Part shown: positions 16,284 through 26,041 of the stretch, one piece after another
How the letters are laid out: each line of letters starts with the position of its first letter
Position numbering within the stretch: the stretch's first letter is position 1
NCBI GenBank assembly: GCA_017430235.1
Contig: JAFRNH010000048.1
Span: forward strand, 1 to 49,815
Length of the DNA stretch: 49,815 bases
Source of the DNA: Paludibacteraceae bacterium
Lineage (GTDB): Bacteria > Bacteroidota > Bacteroidia > Bacteroidales > Paludibacteraceae
Direction: 5' to 3'
The notes under the pieces: generated by a model
The model's database searches: none
Told to the model about the DNA's origin: nothing
Seen by the model: only the letters and a program-made list of their open reading frames with translations
Made by a program: the position numbers and the translations under genes

Positions 16284-18074
16284 TTATTTCTCGTCAGCCT
16301 CTAACTGATCCTTCAAAGCAGCTAAGCCCTCGATATCACCCAAAGTTGTCTTCTCCATTTGTACAACTGGTTCAGCCTTCTTGGTTGATTTCTTTTTACG
16401 AGTTGTCTCTTTCTTCTCTACATCTTCTTCGCTCTTTTGAGCATCCTCAAAAATACGACTGTGAGAAAGAATGATTCTCTTAGCGTCTTTATTGAACTCA
16501 ATCACCTTAAATGGCAACTTCTCGTCCACCTTAGCTTGAGTCTTATCCTCCTTGATCAAGTGTTTAGGAGTAGCAAATCCTTCAACACCATAAGGAAGAG
16601 CGATCACTGCACCTTTGTCCATCATTTCTACGATAGTACCTTCGTGAATTGAATCTACAGTGAAGATCGTTTCAAACGTATCCCATGGATTCTCTTCCAA
16701 TTGTTTGTGACCTAAGCTCAAACGACGGTTTTCTTTATCAATTTCCAATACTTGAACTTCGATTTCAGCTCCGATTTGAGTGAACTCTGAAGGATGTTTA
16801 ATCTTCTTAGTCCAAGACAAATCAGAAATATGAATCAAGCCATCAACACCTTCTGTAATTTCTACAAACACACCAAAGTTAGTGAAGTTACGAACTTTTG
16901 CAGTATGTTTTGTACCTACAGCATATTCTGTATCGATGTTATCCCATGGATCTGGTTTCAATTGTTTGATACCCAATGACATCTTTCTTTCAGCACGATC
17001 CAAAGTCAAGACTACAGCCTCAACCTCATCACCTACCTTCATAAAGTCTTGTGCACTACGTAAGTGTTGAGACCAAGACATTTCAGAAACGTGGATCAAA
17101 CCTTCAACACCTGGAGCGATTTCAACAAATGCTCCGTAATCAGCCATAACAACAACCTTACCTTTAACTTTGTCACCTACTTTCAAGTTAGCATCCAAAG
17201 CATCCCATGGATGAGGAGTCAATTGCTTCAATCCTAATGCGATACGTTTCTTATCATCATCAAAATCAAGAATAACAACATTCAACTTTTGATCCAAAGA
17301 AACTACCTCTTCTGGATGTGTTACGCGACCCCAAGACAAATCTGTAATGTGGATCAATCCGTCTACGCCACCCAAGTCGATGAATACACCGTATGAAGTG
17401 ATGTTCTTGACTGTTCCTTCCAAAACTTGACCTTTCTCGAGTTTTGAAATAATATCTTTCTTTTGTTGCTCCAACTCAGCCTCAATAAGAGCTTTGTGAG
17501 ATACAACAACATTTTTGAATTCGTGGTTAATTTTAACGACTTTGAATTCCATTGTTTTACCAACGAACAAATCATAGTCGCGAATAGGCTTAACATCAAT
17601 TTGAGAACCTGGCAAGAATGCTTCGATACCAAATACGTCAACAATCATACCACCCTTCGTTCTGCACTTGATATAACCCTTAATAATCTCATCATTCTCC
17701 AAAGCAGCATTCACCAAATCCCAAGAACGTGATGCACGTGCTTTTTTGTGAGACAATAACAATTGTCCTTTTTTATCTTCAGGACTTTCAATGTAAACCT
17801 CTACCTCATCACCGATTTTAAGGTCTGGGTTGTAACGAAACTCGCTCATAGGAACGACACCGTCTGACTTGTAGCCAACGTTTACGACAACCTCTCTTTT
17901 GTTCATGGAAATAACTTTACCCATCACAACATCTTTGTCTTTTACGACATTCAATGTCTGGCTGTACTTGTTTTCCAATTCTTCGTGGCTAATGTTTGTC
18001 TCAACATCGCCATTTTCATAAGCGTCCCAATCAAAACCTTCAACGGGAGTCACTTTGTTAGTTAAATCACTCAT
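16284..18074 (-). CDS. rpsA: 30S ribosomal protein S1
   Basis: A 596-residue protein with six S1 RNA-binding domains in tandem, each with G-x-V-x-x-I/F-x-x-x-G-V/A-F-V (for example GTVKNITSYGVFIDLGGVDGLIHITDLSW and GKVVVMADYGAFVEIAPGVEGLIHVSEMSW). The C-terminal tail of about 50 residues is charged and lysine-rich (KKETTRKKKSTKK). It bridges mRNA and the 30S subunit; in Bacteroidota, where Shine-Dalgarno sequences are rare, this is important for initiation. A minus-strand -7 element TATATTTG is at 18139-18146. Confidence 0.96.
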   Translation of the reverse strand: MSDLTNKVTPVEGFDWDAYENGDVETNISHEELENKYSQTLNVVKDKDVVMGKVISMNKREVVVNVGYKSDGVVPMSEFRYNPDLKIGDEVEVYIESPEDKKGQLLLSHKKARASRSWDLVNAALENDEIIKGYIKCRTKGGMIVDVFGIEAFLPGSQIDVKPIRDYDLFVGKTMEFKVVKINHEFKNVVVSHKALIEAELEQQKKDIISKLEKGQVLEGTVKNITSYGVFIDLGGVDGLIHITDLSWGRVTHPEEVVSLDQKLNVVILDFDDDKKRIALGLKQLTPHPWDALDANLKVGDKVKGKVVVMADYGAFVEIAPGVEGLIHVSEMSWSQHLRSAQDFMKVGDEVEAVVLTLDRAERKMSLGIKQLKPDPWDNIDTEYAVGTKHTAKVRNFTNFGVFVEITEGVDGLIHISDLSWTKKIKHPSEFTQIGAEIEVQVLEIDKENRRLSLGHKQLEENPWDTFETIFTVDSIHEGTIVEMMDKGAVIALPYGVEGFATPKHLIKEDKTQAKVDEKLPFKVIEFNKDAKRIILSHSRIFEDAQKSEEDVEKKETTRKKKSTKKAEPVVQMEKTTLGDIEGLAALKDQLEADEK

Positions 18075-18138
18075 TTTAAATTGTTAATAATTAATTTACT
18101 TTAGTCGTTAGACATTATAGTGTATAAAAATTCAGTCG

Positions 18139-18146
18139 CAAATATA
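18139..18146 (-). promoter_or_regulatory. -7 element of rpsA
   Basis: The minus strand reads TATATTTG, a perfect match, 64 bases before the rpsA start. The -33 box is unclear. Confidence 0.45.
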
Positions 18147-18302
18147 CAACATTTTTTTGTTAATAACACAATAAATGAAAAAAAAACACTTTTATAAAGA
18201 TTTACATTGTTCAATGTGCTACAGATTAACTTATTTCTATAAGTGAGCACTATAAATATTTATGATTGGGAATCGGAACAATTTCAAGTATTAAAAAACA
18301 AG

Positions 18303-18332
18303 AAAAAGGCTGGATTTTCCAACCCAGCCTCA
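18303..18332 (-). terminator. Terminator after the C13 peptidase gene
   Basis: AGGCTGG (18307-18313) pairs with CCAGCCT (18324-18330); on the minus strand the stem is followed by TTTTTCTTGTTTTTT. It closes the two-gene operon ending at 18362. Confidence 0.75.
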
Positions 18333-18361
18333 TTCATAAACAAATTTTTATTTATATCATC

Positions 18362-20305
18362 TTATCTCAAAATCAACTTTTTCATAAGTGTGTTATTCTG
18401 AGAGACGACTTGAACAAAATAGACACCATGAACCAGATTACTCAAATTCAATTCTGCATATTCTTCTTCATACGTATTTTTATAAACAATCTCACCTCTA
18501 GCGTTAATGACAGACAAGTGTTTTTCTCCATCCATGTTTTCGAATGCTATAGAGACCACTCCATCTGACGGATTAGGATATAGTTGCATATCACTCTCTG
18601 CCAGTGGATCTTCATCCATATTTACATACTCAATTTGTTCTCTATTAACATATTCATATTCAAACTCGTCTTGTTGTAGTTCTCCACTTCTTGTTGACGA
18701 ACTTGTACATACTAACTTATCCGCTTTGAATTTCGAATCTGATTGTGATACACGGAAACCTTTTTTCAAGATAATTTTATCATATGCCTGTAAACGTATC
18801 TTAGAATTTGTGATTTTGCAATTGGCTGTCAAATTATGTCCTGCCATATATGTATAATAATCATTCTGACCCATATTACTAATAGTCGTCGTAAGATTCA
18901 AACATTTTGCAGGTGCACGAGAACGTCCGCATCTATAATCACAGCCAACAGTTTCATCTACTGTTTGATAATTACCCAACTGACCAACGACTAGCCAATA
19001 CGAAGAGTTTTCCGAAAAAACATCTACAGTTTCTTCTCCATAATCGACACCTCCGAATGACCAATACTGTGCCACATCATCTGGATGCGCATCTTTTGAA
19101 TATTGGAAAGCTTCCACCATAGTAATTTCTCCATCATCGTCAGTATCTGCATTTACAGTTTTTTTGTTAATAAAGTCATAGCCAGAAATCGCACATGCCC
19201 ATTTGTATGCAAAAGGATTATAATAGGTATAGCCTACTGACGTCTCCTTTCTATGTGCAGCCGTCGCAATTGTTATTTTTTGACCCAATTCCTCTATCGG
19301 ATGTATGAAACATCCACTATAACACTGTTCCATAACAATATCAATTGGAGCCTTTATTCCCTTTAACATTGTAGCAAAATCCGACATTGTTAAGATATTA
19401 AAATCCCATAGATATAAACCATTTCCAACTCCCGCATCATCACAACTTCCATGATCTGTAGTGAAAATATACAAATGATCTTCTTCCTTCAAAGTGTTTT
19501 TTAACTGAGAAAAACAATTGTTCAGCGAATTGAAAGACGCATCACCACTGATGTCATCATTTCCATCGGCGTCCAAATCAGTTGGAGAATCGATGTAGTC
19601 CTCTGGTTTATAAAAAGTTTCGGGATTAGTTCCTAAATGAAGATCATGTGCTGTATCAAGTCCATCCGACATATACACATATATATTCTCCCTCGGGATA
19701 CTATATAATCTCCTTAGTATTTGGTAGAGGATAGAACAATCATTCCAATATCTAACATGATTATTGTCGGCATTTGCTCCTCCACTGATAATCACCGCAT
19801 ACGATTTTCCTTTTCTGTCCTTAGTAACTCTCGAACCTGCTGTCACACTAGAATACAAATTAGGTAATACCAATCCATTTTCATCTGTATATGATTGCTG
19901 GCTCACTTTATTCGTAGCCGACTTATTTACAGCGTTATTCTCAATTTTCGTATACGAACTCGACTTCCAATTTTTCATTCCTTTTGGAGGTATATATTTA
20001 ATAGTCGATTTCACCTTGCCGGTTGATGCCGTCACATATATATATATACAAGGATGTCCCCAATTTGCTTTCGGAGCCTTATCCACAAAAAAGCACCAAC
20101 AATCTTCAGATAGGGAAATTTTTCTATTCCCTGCCATCTCTATTGTCCTGGTTTTTGTAGGATAATACATAAATGTATACTCTGATGGCAAACTCCCCTT
20201 TACGTAATTGTATGCCTTCTCCATTGCAGCAGACTGTGTCACAGCCGCATACATTCCAGATGCATACAAGAGGAAGGAAAAAAACAATAATACTAATTTT
20301 TTCAT
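18362..20305 (-). CDS. Secreted C13 (legumain-like) cysteine peptidase with T9SS sorting domain
   Basis: A 647-residue protein with a signal peptide (ends GMYAA). After about 145 residues of N-terminal domain comes a caspase/legumain-like fold: SYAVIISGGANADNNHVRYWNDC, then HLYIFTTDHGS with H285, then IDIVMEQCYSGCF with C328, the expected His/Cys dyad 43 residues apart. VGYTYYNPFAYKWACA follows. The C-terminus is a T9SS type A domain (MQLYPNPSDGVVSIAF ... LVHGVYFVQVV). The segment GANADNNHVRYWND supports C13 rather than C25. It is likely exported and anchored by the PorU/PorV system. It follows the 20319-21233 gene by 13 bases. Confidence 0.85.
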   Translation of the reverse strand: MKKLVLLFFSFLLYASGMYAAVTQSAAMEKAYNYVKGSLPSEYTFMYYPTKTRTIEMAGNRKISLSEDCWCFFVDKAPKANWGHPCIYIYVTASTGKVKSTIKYIPPKGMKNWKSSSYTKIENNAVNKSATNKVSQQSYTDENGLVLPNLYSSVTAGSRVTKDRKGKSYAVIISGGANADNNHVRYWNDCSILYQILRRLYSIPRENIYVYMSDGLDTAHDLHLGTNPETFYKPEDYIDSPTDLDADGNDDISGDASFNSLNNCFSQLKNTLKEEDHLYIFTTDHGSCDDAGVGNGLYLWDFNILTMSDFATMLKGIKAPIDIVMEQCYSGCFIHPIEELGQKITIATAAHRKETSVGYTYYNPFAYKWACAISGYDFINKKTVNADTDDDGEITMVEAFQYSKDAHPDDVAQYWSFGGVDYGEETVDVFSENSSYWLVVGQLGNYQTVDETVGCDYRCGRSRAPAKCLNLTTTISNMGQNDYYTYMAGHNLTANCKITNSKIRLQAYDKIILKKGFRVSQSDSKFKADKLVCTSSSTRSGELQQDEFEYEYVNREQIEYVNMDEDPLAESDMQLYPNPSDGVVSIAFENMDGEKHLSVINARGEIVYKNTYEEEYAELNLSNLVHGVYFVQVVSQNNTLMKKLILR

Positions 20306-20318
20306 ATTTCCCGTCTGT

Positions 20319-21233
20319 TTATTTCTTCAATGATTTTACTTCCTCTTTCAATGCCTTGTTTTCCTTCTCCAACTGGATCATGTGAAGCGTCAACTCCTCA
20401 ATTTTCTCCAATAAAAGATTACTCATTTGAGCAACATTCATTCCATTCTCAGCCATCTCTGCTGCTGATGGAACACCTGGAAGATGTTTGTTCTCCTTTA
20501 CATAATCCTCAACTTCACTCAAAGGAAGCAAATTGTATTCATCATCAAACACATAATCGGCTGCATTATTCATCTCTACGTTAAGATCATTGGTCTTAAT
20601 TTGATCAGCCTTTAATACACTTGCCACTTCTATCTCCTTGTGACATGTGATTTTACCAGTCACATCCAACGCTGTATTTAACTTCATAGTACTACTGTTC
20701 AAAGTGAACAACGTGTTACTCGTACTTCCCAAGAATGTATAATCAGTAGCTATAAATTTCAAATTGGTATAGCTTCTATAGCCGTTTGCTTTAATCATCA
20801 AACCATATTCTCCATCGGAACCAAGGAACATATTTGTTCTGTTATTAACATTGGTAGAATAAATCTGCAAACCATTGTATATTCTATTGCTTCCACCTGC
20901 TGCCAAGAAATCACCATTAATAGTGGCAGAACCAGATACTGTTAGGTTTGTCGCCGTCACCCCTTTTAGTGTAGCGTTTCCACCTACCGTCAATCCGCTA
21001 TTCAACTTGAGCGACGTTGCTGTCACCGCACCATTAAAAAATGTGTTTCCTTTTACATATAACGAATAATTAGCCGTGCTCGTCGTTGGCACATAACCAA
21101 TCGAAAGTTTACCAAGATTTCCCGCAGAAGGATCGAGGTATAAACCATAACTGTTTGTTTTTAAACTTTGTGCATTAACACTAACCGTCATCGCAACGCC
21201 TAAAAGAGTTGCGAACATAAATCTCATTTTCAT
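20319..21233 (-). CDS. Secreted repetitive beta/coiled-coil protein of unknown function
   Basis: A 304-residue protein with signal peptide (ends VNAQ). The middle holds repeats rich in T, N, G and S (ATSLKLNSGLTVGGNATLKGVTATNLTVSGSATINGDF), like the beta-helical or tail-fibre-like stalks of Bacteroidota surface proteins. The end has NLLPLSEVEDYVKENKHLPGVPSAAEM and then a coiled coil (MSNLLLEKIEELTLHMIQLEKENKALKEEV); this ending is frequent in secreted flavobacterial and bacteroidal proteins, where it recalls the trimerising end of phage fibres. It has no sorting domain. First gene of the operon with the C13 peptidase; -7 element TACTTTTG at 21333-21340. Confidence 0.75.
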   Translation of the reverse strand: MKMRFMFATLLGVAMTVSVNAQSLKTNSYGLYLDPSAGNLGKLSIGYVPTTSTANYSLYVKGNTFFNGAVTATSLKLNSGLTVGGNATLKGVTATNLTVSGSATINGDFLAAGGSNRIYNGLQIYSTNVNNRTNMFLGSDGEYGLMIKANGYRSYTNLKFIATDYTFLGSTSNTLFTLNSSTMKLNTALDVTGKITCHKEIEVASVLKADQIKTNDLNVEMNNAADYVFDDEYNLLPLSEVEDYVKENKHLPGVPSAAEMAENGMNVAQMSNLLLEKIEELTLHMIQLEKENKALKEEVKSLKK

Positions 21234-21664
21234 TTTTTCTCTTTTTTAAGGTCCTAAATATTACAAAAAAATCCAAAGTGCAGCAGAACCTGACAACTAC
21301 AAAATAGATTATTATTATCGATAATAGCAACGCAAAAGTATATATTTTTAAATTAATAGAAAAATAACACAACATTAATCAACCAACATTTATAAAAAAT
21401 TAACAATCGAGCATATACTTATTATACATAAATAAAATATATAATATTTTTTGAAAAACAAAACACTTTTTATATAAATTCTCAACAATCATAAAATCAC
21501 TTCATCTCATTTCATATAATCTCTTTATCCATAGCCAACAGATAGCAAAACACGATTTTTGTTAATTTCATTGTTCATAAAATTCCGAAAAAAAGTTAGT
21601 TTCCTTTTCCCTATCAAAACAAAAAAGTTATTAATTTTGCACTCGGAAAAAAGGAATCGCTAGA
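21234..21664. other. Divergent intergenic region with promoters for both directions
   Basis: This 431-base gap is very AT-rich and has no convincing ORF. It holds a minus-strand -7 element TACTTTTG (complement of 21333-21340) for the gene at 20319-21233 and a plus-strand -7 element TAATTTTG (21632-21639) about 25 bases before the DUF5063 gene. No clear -33 boxes or hairpins were found. Confidence 0.5.
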
Positions 21665-22288
21665 ATGATAGACAAAGAGGCATATCCACAACATCCCGTC
21701 TATGACAAAAATACAATAGAATTTGTCACTGTCGCTGCTGAATACTGCGCTTTTCTGGAAAGTTGCAGAAGATATAACAGCAAATCTTTTTTTGACAAAT
21801 CTGTCAAACTGCTATCCCTACTCTACTTAAAGACATCATTATTACCCAATCTGGAGGATAGTTCTTTTTCTGACCTCCAACAATTCGTCACAGAGGCATC
21901 CTACGAAAACATTCGCCAAAACATCACTTGTTTGACTGGACAATATGACGAATACCTAGAAGTCTTCCAAGAAGATATGCAATACAGCGACACTCCTATC
22001 GTGGCATATATCTCAGAAGGGCTTGCTGACGTATACCAAGACCTGAAAGATATGATCTCCAATTTTCAATCTGCCGACATTCAAATCATGAACGATGCTC
22101 TGCGAGATTGCAAAGATAATTTTCAAGCTTATTGGGGACAGAAAGCACTAAACACCCTTCGTGCAATGCACAACGTCCTTTACGCTGACATTGATTGGGA
22201 GGATGATGATCAACCGACAGACAACTACGACGATTCTGATTTAGAAACAAATATCAATAGAGAAGAAATAGATTTTTTCAATGATTAA
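21665..22288 (+). CDS. DUF5063 domain protein
   Basis: A 207-residue acidic, helical cytoplasmic protein that begins NTIEFVTVAAEYCAFLESC after a short leader and resembles the DUF5063 family. The family has no known activity. The C-terminus is acidic (DIDWEDDDQPTDNYDDSDLE). Its last 8 bases overlap the exonuclease gene, so translation is probably coupled; the pairing of DUF5063 with a 3'-5' exonuclease is common in Bacteroidales as far as I know. First gene of a four-gene plus-strand run. Confidence 0.75.
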   Translation: MIDKEAYPQHPVYDKNTIEFVTVAAEYCAFLESCRRYNSKSFFDKSVKLLSLLYLKTSLLPNLEDSSFSDLQQFVTEASYENIRQNITCLTGQYDEYLEVFQEDMQYSDTPIVAYISEGLADVYQDLKDMISNFQSADIQIMNDALRDCKDNFQAYWGQKALNTLRAMHNVLYADIDWEDDDQPTDNYDDSDLETNINREEIDFFND

Positions 22289-22904
22289 CGCGATCTGGCA
22301 TAGGGAAAGTATCACTAAGGAAGATTTAGCAAAACTTCCCTCCGAAACGTATGAAGGTCAGATTTACGTAATACAAAGTATCACAGAGGCTCAAAAAGCT
22401 GTCGAAGCATTGAAAGATTGTCCTCTATTGGGATTTGACACTGAGACCAAACCCTCACGATTCAAAGGAGACGAACATGACATCAGCTTGATTCAACTCA
22501 GCACCGAATCTTTTTGCTTCCTATTTCGAATCATGAACAAACAGATTCTTCAACTGGTAAAATCAATCCTTGAGGACGAACATATCATGAAGATTGGTCT
22601 CTCTCTAAAAGATGACTTCAGAGGTCTGAACAAAAGCGGATCCTTTAAACCTAAAAACTTTGTCGAGTTACAAACTTACGTGAAGCAATTTGGCATAAAA
22701 GACAATGGCCTTTCTAAAATTTACGCAAACATCTTCGACAAAAGAATATCTAAACGGCAACGACTCAGCAACTGGGAAGCTGATTTTCTGACCAACGAAC
22801 AGAAAAAATATGCGGCTTTAGACGCATGGGCTACCAGACGCATATACACTGAATTAGAAAATTTCAAAAACAAAAACAATAAAATTCCTGCAAAGGAACT
22901 ATAA
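22281..22904 (+). CDS. DEDDy 3'-5' exonuclease (RNase D/DnaQ-like)
   Basis: A 207-residue protein with the DEDD fold. Exo I is LLGFDTETKP (D, E); Exo II lies around KIGLSLKDDFRGL (D); Exo III is KYAALDAWATRRIY (Y-x3-D), so it belongs to the DEDDy class, near RNase D and the WRN exonuclease domain. It lacks the HRDC domain of RNase D. It removes nucleotides from 3' ends; whether RNA or DNA is not told by sequence. It overlaps the DUF5063 gene by 8 bases and precedes the PurF-like gene by 11 bases. Confidence 0.88.
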   Translation: MINAIWHRESITKEDLAKLPSETYEGQIYVIQSITEAQKAVEALKDCPLLGFDTETKPSRFKGDEHDISLIQLSTESFCFLFRIMNKQILQLVKSILEDEHIMKIGLSLKDDFRGLNKSGSFKPKNFVELQTYVKQFGIKDNGLSKIYANIFDKRISKRQRLSNWEADFLTNEQKKYAALDAWATRRIYTELENFKNKNNKIPAKEL

Positions 22905-22915
22905 AAAGCAAAAGT

Positions 22916-24325
22916 ATGGGAGGTATTTTCGGAATTATTAAAAAAAGCAGTTGTCTATGGGATCTCTATTACGGAACCGACTACAACTCGCATCTTGGTA
23001 CAAAACGTGGCGGTATGACCATGTATGACAAAGAGATTGGATTTACTCGCAGCATCCACAACCTTGAAAGTTCTTACTTCAGAACGAAATTCGAACCCAA
23101 CCTCCCTAAATTCAAAGGGAATGCTGGTATCGGTGTCATCAGCGACACTGACGCTCAACCAATCGTCATCAACTCTCATTTGGGACGATTCGCCATCGCA
23201 ACCATCGCTTGTATCAACAACATCGATGAATTAGGCAAGGAACTTTTGGAGAAAAAAATGCCTTTCTCTGAAATGAGCTCCGGTAAAATCAACCAAACAG
23301 AGCTCGTCGCCCTTCTTATCTCTGAAGCTGAGACCTTTAAAGAGGGTATTGAAAATGTATATAACAAAATAAAAGGTTCTTGCACCATCCTATTGCTGAC
23401 CGAGCATGAAATCATCGCGGCTCGCGACAAACTCGGACGTCTTCCTATGGTCATCGCCAAAAGCGAAGAGGGGTATGCCGTATCTTGTGAATCTTGCTCT
23501 TTCCACAATCTGAACTACGAGCCTTGCTACAACATCGGTCCTGGTGAAATCGTAAAAATCACAGCCGATGGTTTCGAACAAATCCGCAAGCCAGGCAAGA
23601 AGATGCAAGTATGCTCCTTCATGTGGGTTTATTACGGTTATCCTGTAAGTACCTACGAAGACATCAACGTCGACTGTGCCCGTCACTGCGCCGGTTGCCT
23701 TATGGGAAAGAAAGACCACTGCGATGCCGACTACGTGGCTGCCGTTCCTGATTCTGGAATCGGTTTCGCTATCGGATACTCCAATGGTAGTGGAATACCT
23801 TACAAAAGAGCTATCGTTAAATATACTCCTACATGGCCTCGTAGCTTCACCCCTGCAACTCAGGAGATTAGAAAGCTCGTGGCTAAAATGAAACTAATAC
23901 CTAACAAACAATTGCTTAACGGTAGTCGCGTCATCTTCTGCGATGATTCCATCGTGCGCGGTACTCAGTTGTCTGACAACGTAAGCGCACTTTATTCATA
24001 CGGCGTCAAAGAGGTGAACATGCGTATCTCCTGTCCTCCTCTCATCTATCCATGTGAGTTTTTGAACTTCGCTTCAAAGAACAACGAACTGGACTTAATC
24101 ACCCGTCGAATCATTCAAAAATTTGAAGGTAGACACGACATCAAACTCGATAAATATCAAACCACAAACTCAAAAGAGTATAACCAAATGGTGGAGGACA
24201 TCCGTCAACAATTCGATTTAACTTCCCTGAAATTCAGTCCTATTGAAGACTTAGTCGAAGCCATCGGATTACCTAAGGAACAAGTATGTACTCACTGTTT
24301 TGATGGTTCTAGTTATTTTGATTGA
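22916..24325 (+). CDS. PurF-like phosphoribosyltransferase lacking the glutaminase cysteine
   Basis: A 469-residue protein aligned over its length with amidophosphoribosyltransferase. The N-terminus reads MGGIFGIIKKSS; true PurF has cysteine directly after Met (M-C-G), the glutaminase nucleophile, which is glycine here. The PRPP loop is intact (VIFCDDSIVRGTQ) and VPDSGIGFAIGYS matches the PRTase core. C233, C380, C458 and C461 (ending VCTHCFDG) sit like the four iron-sulfur ligands of Bacillus-type PurF. An extra cysteine cluster (DCARHCAGCLMGKKDHC) lies at about 258-274. It could use free ammonia or have another role. The true PurF must be elsewhere. Confidence 0.8.
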   Translation: MGGIFGIIKKSSCLWDLYYGTDYNSHLGTKRGGMTMYDKEIGFTRSIHNLESSYFRTKFEPNLPKFKGNAGIGVISDTDAQPIVINSHLGRFAIATIACINNIDELGKELLEKKMPFSEMSSGKINQTELVALLISEAETFKEGIENVYNKIKGSCTILLLTEHEIIAARDKLGRLPMVIAKSEEGYAVSCESCSFHNLNYEPCYNIGPGEIVKITADGFEQIRKPGKKMQVCSFMWVYYGYPVSTYEDINVDCARHCAGCLMGKKDHCDADYVAAVPDSGIGFAIGYSNGSGIPYKRAIVKYTPTWPRSFTPATQEIRKLVAKMKLIPNKQLLNGSRVIFCDDSIVRGTQLSDNVSALYSYGVKEVNMRISCPPLIYPCEFLNFASKNNELDLITRRIIQKFEGRHDIKLDKYQTTNSKEYNQMVEDIRQQFDLTSLKFSPIEDLVEAIGLPKEQVCTHCFDGSSYFD

Positions 24326-24339
24326 TCATAATTAATCGT

Positions 24340-26019
24340 ATGGAGAAAGCCATCATATACCAAGTTCTTCCAAGACTTTTTGGCAACACCAAAGAAAAGC
24401 CAAAAACCAATGGAACGCTGAAACAAAACGGATGTGGAAAGTTTAATGATTTTACCTCCGAACGTTTGAATGATATCAAAGAAATGGGATTCACCCACAT
24501 TTGGTATACTGGCGTCATTGAACATGCCACACAAACCGACTATTCCAAGTTTGGTATTCAAAAAGACCACCCCGAAGTCGTAAAAGGCATTGCTGGCTCT
24601 CCCTACGCTATTAAGGATTATTACGATGTCGATCCTGATTTGGCTGAAGTTGTACCCAACAGGATGAAGGAATTTCAAAATCTGGTTGATCGAACACACA
24701 AGGTGGGACTCAAAGTAATCATCGACTTTGTTCCCAACCATGTGGCCAGACAATATCACTCCGATGCAAAGCCCTCTAAAGTCAAAGACTTAGGGGAAGG
24801 TGATGTGAAAGAGGTGTTCTTCTCCAACCAAAACAATTTCTACTATCTGCCAGGAGAAGATTTCTCCCCTCGGTTCGACATCTCATCCTTTAAAAACCCT
24901 TACAAAGAAAACCCTTGCAAAGCAACAGGTAATGATTGTTTCTCCAACAATCCAGGACTTTATGATTGGTACGAGACCGTCAAACTAAATTATGGTGTAG
25001 ACTATAGGAACAATCAATATCACGATTTCTTCCCATTACCTGATACTTGGATGAAGATGCGAGACATCTTGTTGTTCTGGTGCAAAAAGAAAGTGGATGG
25101 ATTCCGTTGCGACATGGCAGAAATGGTTCCTATCGACTTTTGGAAATGGGTTATTCCTCAAATAAAGGAATTTTACCCCGACATCATCTTCATTGCAGAA
25201 ACATACGATCCTAACCAATACCATCTCTACATTCACGAAGGAAAATTCGATTTTCTATATGACAAAGTTGGTCTTTATGATACACTACGCAGTATCATGC
25301 GCAATGAAAACGCTTGTCATAACATAACTCAATGCTGGCAACGTCTCAATGGAATCGAAGGTCATGTATTGAACTTTCTCGAAAACCACGACGAGCAACG
25401 TATTGCACACCCTAATTTTGCTGGCAATGCAGAAAAAGGAAAGGCTGGCATGATTATAGCTAGCACCATCAACCAAGGTGCTGTCATGGTATACAACGGA
25501 CAAGAGTTGGGAGAAAAAGCAATGGATCAAGAGGGCTTTAGCGGTGCCGACGGAAGAACCACTATATTCGACTATTGGTCCATTCCTACTGTCAGACGAT
25601 GGCTCACAGGGAAATCCGAAAAGTCGGAATTGGAACTCCGTGATTTCTATACAAGATTATTAAATATCTGCCATTCTGAATCGGCCATTCAATCAGGTCT
25701 TTTCTTTGATTTGGAATATGCGAATTTCAACAATCCAAACTTCAATACTAATAAACAATACGCATACCTCCGCAAGAGCAACGACGCGCTATTGCTTATC
25801 GTAGCTAATTTCGATGACAGCGACGTCAAATTAGGCATTAATATACCTTATCACGCCTTTGAATATCTCAACATTGAAAATGGAACTGAGCGTCCGTATC
25901 AAAACCTGCTCACAAAGAAAAGAGGGAAATGTGTATTGTCATCAGACAAACAATTTTTCATTTCCGTTCCCAAAAACGAAGGAGTGATCATTAAAATCAA
26001 CCTAAAAAGACACAAATAA
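24340..26019 (+). CDS. Cytoplasmic alpha-amylase family glycoside hydrolase (GH13)
   Basis: About 559 residues from the ATG at 24340; an in-frame TTG at 24322 is less likely because it overlaps the preceding stop. The four GH13 regions are present: IDFVPNHV, GFRCDMAEM (nucleophile D258), IFIAETYD (acid/base E287) and FLENHDEQR (D351). There is no signal peptide, so it acts on glycogen or imported maltodextrins in the cytoplasm. It lies 14 bases after the PurF-like gene. Subfamily (amylase, glucosidase or transferase) is not settled by the motifs. Confidence 0.9.
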   Translation: MEKAIIYQVLPRLFGNTKEKPKTNGTLKQNGCGKFNDFTSERLNDIKEMGFTHIWYTGVIEHATQTDYSKFGIQKDHPEVVKGIAGSPYAIKDYYDVDPDLAEVVPNRMKEFQNLVDRTHKVGLKVIIDFVPNHVARQYHSDAKPSKVKDLGEGDVKEVFFSNQNNFYYLPGEDFSPRFDISSFKNPYKENPCKATGNDCFSNNPGLYDWYETVKLNYGVDYRNNQYHDFFPLPDTWMKMRDILLFWCKKKVDGFRCDMAEMVPIDFWKWVIPQIKEFYPDIIFIAETYDPNQYHLYIHEGKFDFLYDKVGLYDTLRSIMRNENACHNITQCWQRLNGIEGHVLNFLENHDEQRIAHPNFAGNAEKGKAGMIIASTINQGAVMVYNGQELGEKAMDQEGFSGADGRTTIFDYWSIPTVRRWLTGKSEKSELELRDFYTRLLNICHSESAIQSGLFFDLEYANFNNPNFNTNKQYAYLRKSNDALLLIVANFDDSDVKLGINIPYHAFEYLNIENGTERPYQNLLTKKRGKCVLSSDKQFFISVPKNEGVIIKINLKRHK

Positions 26020-26041
26020 GTAAGATTGGTTCGGCAATTAT

